Source of the DNA: JAJDXO01 sp965207535
GTDB lineage: Bacteria; Pseudomonadota; Alphaproteobacteria; Rhodospirillales; UBA2165
Reading direction: 5' to 3'
Assembly: GCA_965207535.1 (NCBI GenBank)
Contig: CBDBMR010000002.1
Span: 1 to 64,000, forward strand
DNA: 64,000 bases
The position numbers and the translations under genes were made by a program. Position 1 is the first letter of the stretch. Every line of letters starts with the position of its first letter. This document shows positions 54,729 to 62,635 of the stretch, one piece after another. The notes beneath the pieces are model-generated. The model did no database searches, was not told the origin of the DNA, and was given only the letters and a program-made list of their open reading frames with translations.

Positions 54729-55744
54729 CGTTTCGGAACCACGAACTGGATTCCAAGCCACCGCCACCGGCCCTGGTCCGCTGGCATGGTGCAGTTGATC
54801 CGCGAGCGCCCGCCGGGCAACGGACGGGCAAGCCTGAGTTCGACCCGCCGTGGGCCAAGTTGGTGGATATCCAGGCGGCCTTCGGTGGACGCGAAGCATC
54901 CCAGCCGGGACAGGGACCCCAATTCTTCGGCGACCGTGAACCCAACCGCCGGCGGATTGTTTTCCCCGATCACCGTGTCGCTCGGCGTGATATCGGCGAC
55001 CGGGACCGGCAGCGAGTTGATCAGCAGCCGGAACCGGCTCATCTCGCCAAACCGTTCGTTGAGTGCGAAACGCGGCAACCTGAACCGGTCTTGGCTTCCG
55101 TGAACGGCCCCGGACTGCTGGCCGAAGGCGGCGCGGTAACCGGCGGCGCGAACCAGTTTCTCCACGCGGGTGCCGCCCTCGCCGAACGGATAGGCGAAAA
55201 GGGCGGGGACCTTCCCAAGCTCGGCTTCGAATCGCTGGTTCGAGACGGTCAACTCCCGTTCATTTCGGGCGTCATCATGTTCAGGCATGTGGTTGTGGGT
55301 CGCCGTGTGCGCACCGATGGTCACGCCGCTGTCCCGCAGCTCCCTGATCTGATCCCACGACATGAAGCCCGACAGCCGGTGGTCGATCGGAGCGGTGGCA
55401 ACAAAGACGGTGAAGGGAAAGCCGGCCCGCTTCAGGCGCGGCCAGGCCTCGGTGTAGATCGAGAGAAAACCGTCATCGACGGTGATGCCAACCGCCCGGT
55501 CGGGGAGCGCGTCGCCTTTCTGGATCGCATCGATGATCGCCGGGACCGGCAGGACATTGAACCCGCCGGTCCGAAGCTCCTCGAGGTGGGCTTCAAACTG
55601 CTCGAGCCGAATGTTGGTGGAGGGAAATTTATCCTCACCGAACCGGTGGTACATCACGATAACGGCAGAATCGGCGGCAGCGGCAGGCGCCGGCAACAGT
55701 GCCGTCACGGCAAGAACAAGCGCCGCGGCCCATACTCTGATCAT
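54725..55744 (-). CDS. Polysaccharide deacetylase-family protein
   Basis: The product is 339 aa with an N-terminal signal peptide (about 1-23, ending PAAA). NodB-type catalytic motifs: GITVDDGFLS (motif 1 Asp-Asp) and GAHTATHNHMP (motif 2 His-x3-His). The C-terminal 110 residues form an extra domain. A secreted/periplasmic enzyme acting on an N-acetylated glycan, substrate unknown. Confidence 0.9.
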   Translation of the reverse strand: MIRVWAAALVLAVTALLPAPAAAADSAVIVMYHRFGEDKFPSTNIRLEQFEAHLEELRTGGFNVLPVPAIIDAIQKGDALPDRAVGITVDDGFLSIYTEAWPRLKRAGFPFTVFVATAPIDHRLSGFMSWDQIRELRDSGVTIGAHTATHNHMPEHDDARNERELTVSNQRFEAELGKVPALFAYPFGEGGTRVEKLVRAAGYRAAFGQQSGAVHGSQDRFRLPRFALNERFGEMSRFRLLINSLPVPVADITPSDTVIGENNPPAVGFTVAEELGSLSRLGCFASTEGRLDIHQLGPRRVELRLARPLPGGRSRINCTMPADQGRWRWLGIQFVVPKR

Positions 55745-55802
55745 CGGCGGAGCTTACCAGAGGGCAATCCGGGCGGGTATGTTTTTCGTGAGCGGACCCG
55801 CT

Positions 55803-56357
55803 TCACATCATGCCTTGCGGCAGGACTTCGTCCTTCAGCACCGGATAACGCTTTGAGTGGAACAGTTGATAGTGCCACCATTCATTGCGGTAAAAATCCC
55901 AACCCGCCGTGGTCATGATGCTCATCAGGATCATGCGGTTTCGCTGGGCCTCGGCGCCGATGCTCAGGTCGCCGTGATGGGACCGGGGATCGAATTCGTC
56001 GAAATCCGTCCCCATGTCGAGCTCCACCCCGGCGGCGTCGACCAGGGTCAGATCGACCGCCACCCCGCGTGAATGGGGCGAGCCTTTGCGGGGATCGGCC
56101 AGAAATTCGGGGTCCGGCGTGTGGTCCCACAGGACGAACTGCGCTTCGGCGGGCCGGAAGGCGTCAAAAATCTTGATCCGATAGCCGAGTATCCGCGCGA
56201 GCTGGCATGCCCCCCGGAGAAGATCCTCGGCATCCGGATGGAGATAGCAGGCCGCCCGGCTGTAGACCGGCTTGCCGGTGAAGTTGTTGGCGGTGGCGTA
56301 GGCGATGTCCAGTTCAACATCATGGGTCGCCGGCAGAATCTCGATCAGGTCGGGCAT
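55803..56357 (-). CDS. D-alanyl-D-alanine dipeptidase, VanX/DdpX-like
   Basis: The product is 184 aa. Zinc peptidase of the M15D group: SPHSRGVAVDLTLVDA (S-x-H-x6-D) and the EWWHYQL motif with the catalytic glutamate and zinc histidine. Hydrolyses D-Ala-D-Ala. No van cluster nearby, so it is more likely for wall recycling. On the same strand as the deacetylase gene, but 58 nt apart. Confidence 0.9.
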   Translation of the reverse strand: MPDLIEILPATHDVELDIAYATANNFTGKPVYSRAACYLHPDAEDLLRGACQLARILGYRIKIFDAFRPAEAQFVLWDHTPDPEFLADPRKGSPHSRGVAVDLTLVDAAGVELDMGTDFDEFDPRSHHGDLSIGAEAQRNRMILMSIMTTAGWDFYRNEWWHYQLFHSKRYPVLKDEVLPQGMM

Positions 56358-56445
56358 GGGGCTGGTCCGTTAAACTCGTCCGGGGAACGTGCAATTGGCG
56401 GGAGCCGATACTATAAGCTGCCGGGGAACAGGCGATACAGGCCTC

Positions 56446-57123
56446 ATGACGACCATATTGGCATTTGATACATCCGCCGGCGCGTGTTCGGCCGCGGTCC
56501 GCTCCGATGGAGAGACGCTGGCCGAACGCTATGAAGAGCGGGCCCGCGGCCAGGCCGAAATTCTCATGCCAATGGTCGGAGAGGTCATCTCGGCGGCAGG
56601 CCTTGCCTACACGGATCTTGATCTGATTGCCACAACGGTGGGCCCGGGGTCGTTCACCGGGATGAGGATCGGCATCGCCGCCGCCCGGGCCATGTCTCTC
56701 GCCGCTGGGATTCCGGTCTTGGGACTGACGACGCTCGAGGTCGTTGCAGCCGGGATCGACGGGACGGAGACCGGCCCGCATCCGGTACTGGCGTGCGTCG
56801 AAAGCAAACGGGAGGACATCTATGCCCAGCTGTTCGGCGCCGATGGGGAGCCGAAAACCGAGCCTATGGCTGCGACGCCGACGACGCTGGCCGCCGGTTC
56901 GTCGATTGACGGCGGCCTGATACTCGCCGGCAGCGCTTCGGCGCCGATGGCGGCGGCGCTCGACGACGCGGGACGTGATTTCCGGATGGCGGACGGTCCG
57001 GCGGAGCCCCAGGCGGCGGTGGCCGCCCGGATGGCCGAGGAACGCTGGACCCCGGGTGTTTCGTTGGCGCCCTTGGCGCCGCTCTATCTGCGCCCGCCCG
57101 ACACTACCGGCCCCAAGCCATGA
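56446..57123 (+). CDS. tsaB: tRNA t6A37 synthesis protein TsaB
   Basis: The product is 225 aa from ATG 56446. ASKHA fold: ILAFDTSAGACSAAVRSDGE and GPGSFTGMRIGIAAARAMSL are typical. Scaffolds the t6A-forming complex with TsaD. The stop overlaps the rimI start (ATGA). Confidence 0.96.
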   Translation: MTTILAFDTSAGACSAAVRSDGETLAERYEERARGQAEILMPMVGEVISAAGLAYTDLDLIATTVGPGSFTGMRIGIAAARAMSLAAGIPVLGLTTLEVVAAGIDGTETGPHPVLACVESKREDIYAQLFGADGEPKTEPMAATPTTLAAGSSIDGGLILAGSASAPMAAALDDAGRDFRMADGPAEPQAAVAARMAEERWTPGVSLAPLAPLYLRPPDTTGPKP

Positions 57124-57596
57124 CCGGTGAGGCGGTGACCGGGTCCGATTTGATCGTCGCCACGCCGGCCCATGCGGCGGCATTCGCGGAAATCCACCGG
57201 CTGTCTTTCGACGACGGGTGGAGCGCTGCCGGATTTGGGCGCATGCTCCGGCAACCCAACATGCTCGGCTTGGCGGCTCTCGATGCCGAAGACGCGGACA
57301 GGGTCTGCGGTTTCATCATCTGCAGATTTGCCGCCCCGGAGGCTGAAATCGTTACGCTGGCGGTCCTGCCGGCGCGCCGCCGCCGGGGAATAGCCGGTCG
57401 CTTGATGGCCGGCGCGGAGGAGTTTCTGCGCCGGTCCGCTATCAAGGAATGGTTTCTGGAGGTCGATGCCGGCAATCCGGCCGCGACCGCACTCTACGAA
57501 ATTACCGGCTTCGAGGGCGTCGGGACGAGAACCGGGTACTATCGGTCGAATGCCGGCCGCCGGGATGCGCTCATCATGAGGAAAGAACTAATTTGA
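57120..57596 (+). CDS. rimI: Ribosomal-protein-alanine N-acetyltransferase
   Basis: The product is 158 aa, GNAT fold. The acetyl-CoA motif VLPARRRRGIAGRLMAGAEE and the RimI-type end (GFEGVGTRTGYY) are present. Coupled to tsaB by a 4-nt overlap, the standard pairing. Confidence 0.93.
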   Translation: MTGEAVTGSDLIVATPAHAAAFAEIHRLSFDDGWSAAGFGRMLRQPNMLGLAALDAEDADRVCGFIICRFAAPEAEIVTLAVLPARRRRGIAGRLMAGAEEFLRRSAIKEWFLEVDAGNPAATALYEITGFEGVGTRTGYYRSNAGRRDALIMRKELI

Positions 57597-57664
57597 CCGT
57601 GGATGTTATAATTCAAGAAAGGCACGGCGACTATTCATTCGGTTGATTACTTGCGCTTTTATTC

Positions 57665-57693
57665 TTGATTCGCTCAATTTGCAAAACTATATA
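57665..57693 (+). promoter_or_regulatory. Promoter of mucR
   Basis: TTGATT (57665-57670) and TATATA (57688-57693) with 17-bp spacing, in an AT-rich spacer, 33 nt before the mucR start. MucR/Ros proteins bind AT-rich DNA and commonly autoregulate. Confidence 0.5.
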
Positions 57694-57725
57694 CATCCCG
57701 ACTTCAAACAAGGAATATTGGTTTA

Positions 57726-58145
57726 ATGTCCGACCGGGGAAAAAACGGGGAATTGTTGGAGCTGACCACGGAAATCGTGGCGGCCCACGTAAGCAACAAT
57801 ACGTTGCCGGTCAGCGATCTGCCGCGGCTCATCCAGGATGTGTACAGATCCCTGTCGGCCGTCGGGGGCTCGCAGCCGGTACCGGACCGCCCGCGGCCCG
57901 CGGTTCCCATCAAGAAATCCGTCACCGCCGACCACATTATCTGTCTCGAGGACGGCAAGAAGCTGAAAATGCTGAAGCGCCATCTCAAGACCGCCTACAA
58001 TATGACCCCCGAAGAATACCGGGAGCGGTGGGGATTGCCGCGCGACTACCCGATGGTCGCGCCGAATTACGCCAAACACCGCAGCAGTCTGGCGAAGAAG
58101 ATCGGGCTCGGCACCCGGCCCCGCCGGCGCCGCGCGGCGACCTAG
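57726..58145 (+). CDS. mucR: MucR/Ros family zinc-finger regulator
   Basis: The product is 139 aa. Helical N-terminus (LTTEIVAAHVSNNTLPVSDL) and the C-terminal prokaryotic zinc-finger domain: ICLEDGKKLKMLKRHLKTAY then NMTPEEYRERWGLP. Alphaproteobacteria-specific H-NS-like regulator. AT-rich upstream DNA fits autoregulation. Confidence 0.95.
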   Translation: MSDRGKNGELLELTTEIVAAHVSNNTLPVSDLPRLIQDVYRSLSAVGGSQPVPDRPRPAVPIKKSVTADHIICLEDGKKLKMLKRHLKTAYNMTPEEYRERWGLPRDYPMVAPNYAKHRSSLAKKIGLGTRPRRRRAAT

Positions 58146-58252
58146 GGCGTTTCCTATCTGATGGAATCATTTTGGTATTCAATGGCTTGTATTTGTGGCC
58201 GGTGGCGTGGGTTCGCCGCTGCGTTATGACCGCAACTGATCGGAAAACGCTC
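58144..58252. repeat. Palindromic intergenic repeat between mucR and fur
   Basis: GGGCGTTTCCTATCTGATGG at the left is nearly complementary to the right end CTGATCGGAAAACGCTC. The termini can pair and enclose about 75 bp. Similar GCGTTTTCCGATCAG-type ends recur in other alphaproteobacterial intergenic repeats (from memory). It may be a small MITE-like element. Confidence 0.4.
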
Positions 58253-58255
58253 CTG

Positions 58256-58283
58256 TTGTTCATTCCGGGCATATCGGTAATAT
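58256..58283 (+). promoter_or_regulatory. Promoter of fur
   Basis: TTGTTC (58256-58261) and TAATAT (58278-58283) with 16-bp spacing. The predicted transcription start would lie only a few bases before the GTG start at 58293, so the leader would be very short. Confidence 0.4.
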
Positions 58284-58292
58284 AAAGGTCCT

Positions 58293-58727
58293 GTGTCAGA
58301 ACAGACTCTCGAAACCCGTCTGGAGCAGATGTGCGCCGAGCGCGGCATGAAGATGACCGAGCAGCGCCGCGTCATTGCGCGCGTCCTTGCCGAGGCATCC
58401 GATCATCCGGACGTCGAGGAACTGTACCAGCGCTCGGCGGAAATCGATTCCAAGATCAGCATTGCGACGGTCTACCGGACCGTCAGGCTGTTTGAAGAGA
58501 CCGGCTTGCTGGAGCGGCTCGATTTCGGCGATGGCCGGGCGCGCTATGAAGAAGCCTCCGGCGAACACCACGATCACCTGATCAACGTGAAAACCGGCGA
58601 GATCATCGAGTTTCAAAACGAGGCCATTGAAGCCCTGCAGGAAAAAGTCGCCGAAGAATTCGGCTTCAAACTGGTGGGGCACCGGCTGGAGTTGTTCGGC
58701 GTGCCGGTGGACGACGACAACGAATGA
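58293..58727 (+). CDS. fur: Fur-family iron/metal regulator
   Basis: The product is 144 aa from GTG 58293. Winged helix (MTEQRRVIARVLAEASDHPD) and the metal region GEHHDHLINVKTGEIIEF. The usual CxxC after HHDH is absent, as is common in alphaproteobacterial Fur/Mur-type proteins, so specificity for iron versus manganese is uncertain. AAAGG precedes the start. Confidence 0.93.
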   Translation: MSEQTLETRLEQMCAERGMKMTEQRRVIARVLAEASDHPDVEELYQRSAEIDSKISIATVYRTVRLFEETGLLERLDFGDGRARYEEASGEHHDHLINVKTGEIIEFQNEAIEALQEKVAEEFGFKLVGHRLELFGVPVDDDNE

Positions 58728-58766
58728 ACGCGCGCAATCGGATTCTGGGACAATCGAGACCTCGCG

Positions 58767-60152
58767 GTGACGCGTAAACTGCATATCAAGACCTTCGGCT
58801 GCCAGATGAACGTCTACGATTCTGCGCGCATGGCCGACGTTTTGGCGCCGCTGGGCTACACAGCCACCGAGCTGGCCGACGACGCCGACCTGGTGGTTTT
58901 GAATACCTGCCATATCCGGGAGAAGGCGGCGGAGAAGCTGTATTCGGAACTCGGCCGTATCCGCCGGTCCAAGGAGGCGCGCGCGGCCGAAGGCAAAACC
59001 GCGATGATCGCCGTCGCCGGCTGCGTCGCACAGGCCGAGGGAGCCGAAATCCTCAGCCGGGCGCCGTACGTGGACATGGTGGTGGGACCGCAATCCTATC
59101 ATCGCCTGCCGCGATTGATTGCCGAGGCGGCGCGGCGCGATCCGTCGAACCCTTCCGGTGTCGTCGATGTCGAATTCCCGGCCGAGCCCAAATTCGATCA
59201 CCTGCCGCCGGTCCGGCATCGGGGTCCCAGCGCATTTCTCTCGGTCCAGGAAGGCTGCGACAAGTTCTGCACCTTCTGCGTCGTGCCGTACACCAGGGGT
59301 GCGGAGTTCTCGCGCCCGGTGAAGGATGTCTTGGACGAGGCGCGCCGCGTCGTTGATCACGGGGCCCTCGAAATCACCCTGCTCGGGCAGAACGTCAACG
59401 CCTACCACGGCGATGCCGGCGGCGGGGCCGAGGCGGGCCTCGGTGAGTTGATCCGCCGGCTGGCCGAAATCGACGGACTGAAGCGCATCCGCTACACCAC
59501 CTCCCATCCGCGGGATATGTCGGACGATCTGATTGCGGCGCACGGCGAAGTCGAGGCGTTGATGCCGTTTCTTCACCTGCCGGTGCAATCGGGCTCCGAT
59601 CGGGTCTTGGCCGCCATGAACCGCCGGCATACCCGGGACGACTACCGCCGGATCGTCGATAAATTGATGGCGGCGCGGCCGGACCTGAAACTGTCATCGG
59701 ACTTCATCGTCGGGTTTCCCGGCGAAACCGGGGAAGATTTCAACGAGACCGTGGCGCTCGCCCGGGAAATCCGGTTCATTCAGGCGTACTCGTTCAAATA
59801 TTCAGCCCGGCCGGGGACCCCCGGGGCGGCCATGCCGAATCAGATCGGTGAAAGTGTCAAGGCGGAACGGTTGTCGGAACTGCAGGCGGTGCTCGACCAA
59901 AATCAGATTGTCTTTAATCGGTCGTCAATTGGCCGCAAAATGGCGGTGCTGCTGGATCGTCCGGGACGAAAGGCCGGGCAATTTGCCGGCCGCAGCGTTT
60001 ATATGCAGCCGGTTCACGTGCATGCGCCCGCCGGTTATTTTGGCCGTATCGCGGAATTGGAGATAACCGATGCCCACGCCAACAGCCTGGGTGCGCGTTT
60101 GGCGGGGAAAGAAGGAGGAAACGGTTCGCATATGGAGAGGGCTTTCGCTTGA
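58767..60152 (+). CDS. miaB: tRNA ms2i6A methylthiotransferase
   Basis: The product is 461 aa from GTG 58767. N-terminal UPF0004 cluster cysteines (KTFGCQMNVYDSA; NTCHIREKA), radical SAM motif CDKFCTFC followed by VVPYTRG, and a C-terminal TRAM domain. Adds a methylthio group to i6A37. Overlaps phoH by 4 nt. Confidence 0.97.
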   Translation: MTRKLHIKTFGCQMNVYDSARMADVLAPLGYTATELADDADLVVLNTCHIREKAAEKLYSELGRIRRSKEARAAEGKTAMIAVAGCVAQAEGAEILSRAPYVDMVVGPQSYHRLPRLIAEAARRDPSNPSGVVDVEFPAEPKFDHLPPVRHRGPSAFLSVQEGCDKFCTFCVVPYTRGAEFSRPVKDVLDEARRVVDHGALEITLLGQNVNAYHGDAGGGAEAGLGELIRRLAEIDGLKRIRYTTSHPRDMSDDLIAAHGEVEALMPFLHLPVQSGSDRVLAAMNRRHTRDDYRRIVDKLMAARPDLKLSSDFIVGFPGETGEDFNETVALAREIRFIQAYSFKYSARPGTPGAAMPNQIGESVKAERLSELQAVLDQNQIVFNRSSIGRKMAVLLDRPGRKAGQFAGRSVYMQPVHVHAPAGYFGRIAELEITDAHANSLGARLAGKEGGNGSHMERAFA

Positions 60153-61162
60153 CCATAGCTTCGGCGACGTCTGACGCCACGACGGTAGAGCTAGAGTTTG
60201 ACGACAACCGCTTGCTGCCGCAGTTGTTCGGCAGCCATAACTCTCATCTCGCGCGTATCGAACAGGAATTGGAAGTCGAGCTCCGGTCCCGCGGCAACGC
60301 GGTGACGATTACCGGCCCGGCGGTGGCCGCCGAGGTCGCCCGGAACGTCTTGAGCGGTCTATATTCGCGTCTCGAACAGGGTGCCGAGATCGATCCGGCG
60401 GAAGTGGATGGTGCGCTGCGTATGGCCGAGGCGCCCGCCTTGGCCGAGGCGCCCGGCGGAAATCTTTTGCCGGAAGACCTGGCGATCCAGACCCGAAAAC
60501 GGCAGATATTGCCCCGTTCCCAGCGGCAGGCGGCGTATCTCGAGGCGATCGACAATCATGACCTGGTGTTCGGCCTGGGTCCGGCCGGAACCGGCAAGAC
60601 CTATCTGGCGGTTGCCAAGGCGGTCGAAAGCCTGATCCGGGGCGAGATAGATCGAATTGTCCTGTCCCGTCCGGCGGTCGAGGCAGGCGAGCAGCTTGGC
60701 TTTCTGCCGGGCGATATGAAGGACAAGGTCGATCCCTATCTGCGCCCGCTCTACGATGCTCTTCACGACATGCTGCCAGCCAACCAGGTGGCGAAGAAAA
60801 TCGACAACGGCGAGATCGAAATCGCGCCCCTGGCCTTCATGCGAGGGCGCACCCTGTCTCATTCCTTCGTCATTCTCGACGAGGCGCAGAATACGACCGC
60901 CGTGCAAATGAAGATGTCCCTGACCCGCCTCGGCGAGAACGCCCGCATGGTCGTCACCGGTGATTTGAGCCAGGTCGATTTGCCTGGCGGTGCCAGGTCC
61001 GGACTTCGCGACGCGGTCAACGTGCTGAAGGACGTCGACGGGGTGGCGTTCGTGAACTTCACCGAGAAAGACGTCATCCGCCATCAATTGGTATCCCGTA
61101 TCGTCAAGGCCTACGATACTCGGGGACCCGCCAAGTCCGCCGGATCCGCCGAGTCAGCATGA
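60149..61162 (+). CDS. phoH: PhoH-family ATPase
   Basis: The product is 337 aa from TTG 60149, overlapping the miaB stop (TTGA). Walker A GLGPAGTGKTYLAVAKAVES near residue 148 and FVILDEAQNTTAVQM (Walker B). Conserved between miaB and ybeY; linked to RNA metabolism. Confidence 0.95.
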   Translation: MTIASATSDATTVELEFDDNRLLPQLFGSHNSHLARIEQELEVELRSRGNAVTITGPAVAAEVARNVLSGLYSRLEQGAEIDPAEVDGALRMAEAPALAEAPGGNLLPEDLAIQTRKRQILPRSQRQAAYLEAIDNHDLVFGLGPAGTGKTYLAVAKAVESLIRGEIDRIVLSRPAVEAGEQLGFLPGDMKDKVDPYLRPLYDALHDMLPANQVAKKIDNGEIEIAPLAFMRGRTLSHSFVILDEAQNTTAVQMKMSLTRLGENARMVVTGDLSQVDLPGGARSGLRDAVNVLKDVDGVAFVNFTEKDVIRHQLVSRIVKAYDTRGPAKSAGSAESA

Positions 61163-61683
61163 TGGCCGACTTCGAGATTGCCGTGGATCTGCGGGAGCCC
61201 GCGTGGCGGGAGATAACCCCCGACCCGGTCGGGTACTGCACCAGGATCGCTTCGGAAGCGCTGGAAGCGTTGGGCGAGACCGATGGGGAGCTATCCGTCG
61301 TCCTGGCCGAGGACGAGTTTGTTCGAGGCCTCAACCGCGACTACCGCGGAAAGGACACGGCGACGGATGTGCTGTCGTTCGGCGGCGAAGAAAACGACCG
61401 GCCGCCGGTCAACGGCGCCCCGCGTCTCTTCGGCGATATCGTTATCGCCTACGGGGAGGCAAGCCGCGATCTGCCCCCGGCGCGGGCCCGGCACCCCGAA
61501 TACCACCTCGCTCACCTCTTGGTGCACGGCATTCTGCATCTTTTGGGGTATGATCATGAGCAGGATTCAGACGCACAAATCATGGAAGGGCTCGAGGCCC
61601 GGCTACTCGAACGATGGGGCATCCCAAATCCCTACACCGGTGCCGAGACGGGACCGGCTGCGGCGGGTGATATGACCAAATGA
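61159..61683 (+). CDS. ybeY: Endoribonuclease YbeY
   Basis: The product is 174 aa from ATG 61159, overlapping the phoH stop by 4 nt. The zinc motif HLLVHGILHLLGYDHEQD (H-x3-H-x5-H) is intact. Acts in 16S rRNA maturation and ribosome quality control. Confidence 0.97.
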   Translation: MMADFEIAVDLREPAWREITPDPVGYCTRIASEALEALGETDGELSVVLAEDEFVRGLNRDYRGKDTATDVLSFGGEENDRPPVNGAPRLFGDIVIAYGEASRDLPPARARHPEYHLAHLLVHGILHLLGYDHEQDSDAQIMEGLEARLLERWGIPNPYTGAETGPAAAGDMTK

Positions 61684-62621
61684 CCGACGACCCGGGCGGA
61701 AGCCACTCTCCCACGCCCCGCTCCGCGACGCGGACATCCGGGGCCGATGAACCAGCAGGAATTTCGCGGGCTTGGCGCGGTTTGGCCGGCAGGCTGTGGG
61801 GACGGAACGGCGAAAATTCCGTACGGGAAACCATCGAGGAACTGATCGAGGATCAGGGAGATTCGGCGGTCGAATTCGACCGCCAGGAGCGGACGCTGCT
61901 CGCCAACATTCTCAAGCTGCGTGACCAGACCGTTGCCGACGTGATGGTGCCCCGGGCCGATATCGTCGCCATCGACGCGGATTCGGCGCTCGACGACCTG
62001 GTAAAGGTCATCAAGTCGGCCGGTCATTCCCGGGTGCCAGTCTATCAGGAAACCCTCGACGATGCGATCGGCATGGTTCACTTCAAGGACCTTATCGACC
62101 GAACCGATACGGAGAACGGGTTCAAGATTCGCGACGTGATGCGGGACGTCCTGTTTGTCGCGCCGTCCATGCAAGTGCTTGAGCTGTTGCTGGAAATGCG
62201 CGTCAAGCGGACCCACATGGCGCTGGTGGTCGACGAGTTCGGCGGCGTGGACGGGCTGCTGACCATCGAGGACCTGGTCGAGGAGATCGTCGGCGAAATC
62301 GAAGACGAACATGATCGCGAAGTCGAGCCGGAGGTCAGTATTCAGGCCGACGGGGCGATCGATGCCGATGCGCGCGTCCTGATCGAGGATTTCGAGAAAC
62401 GGTTCGGGTCCATCGCATCGTCCGAGGAACGGGAGGAAATCGACACCTTGGGCGGGCTGGTATTCTCACTCGCCGGACGGGTCCCTATCCGCGGTGAACT
62501 CGTGCGGCACCCGTCGGGCGCGGAGATCGAGGTCCTCGAGGCCGATCCCCGGCGCATCAGGCGGCTGCGCGTTAGAGGCGTTGCCGCGCCGAACGACTCG
62601 ACGGCCGAGGCACAGGACTAG
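61680..62621 (+). CDS. CorC/HlyC-family CBS-domain protein
   Basis: The product is 313 aa, no membrane segments. Two CBS domains (DQTVADVMVPRADIVAIDAD; LVVDEFGGVDGLLTIEDLVE) followed by a CorC_HlyC domain (TLGGLVFSLAGRVP). Annotated as CorC in such clusters (Mg/Co efflux), although other roles are possible. Overlaps ybeY by 4 nt. Confidence 0.92.
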   Translation: MTDDPGGSHSPTPRSATRTSGADEPAGISRAWRGLAGRLWGRNGENSVRETIEELIEDQGDSAVEFDRQERTLLANILKLRDQTVADVMVPRADIVAIDADSALDDLVKVIKSAGHSRVPVYQETLDDAIGMVHFKDLIDRTDTENGFKIRDVMRDVLFVAPSMQVLELLLEMRVKRTHMALVVDEFGGVDGLLTIEDLVEEIVGEIEDEHDREVEPEVSIQADGAIDADARVLIEDFEKRFGSIASSEEREEIDTLGGLVFSLAGRVPIRGELVRHPSGAEIEVLEADPRRIRRLRVRGVAAPNDSTAEAQD

Positions 62622-62635
62622 CTGAAGTCATCGGC

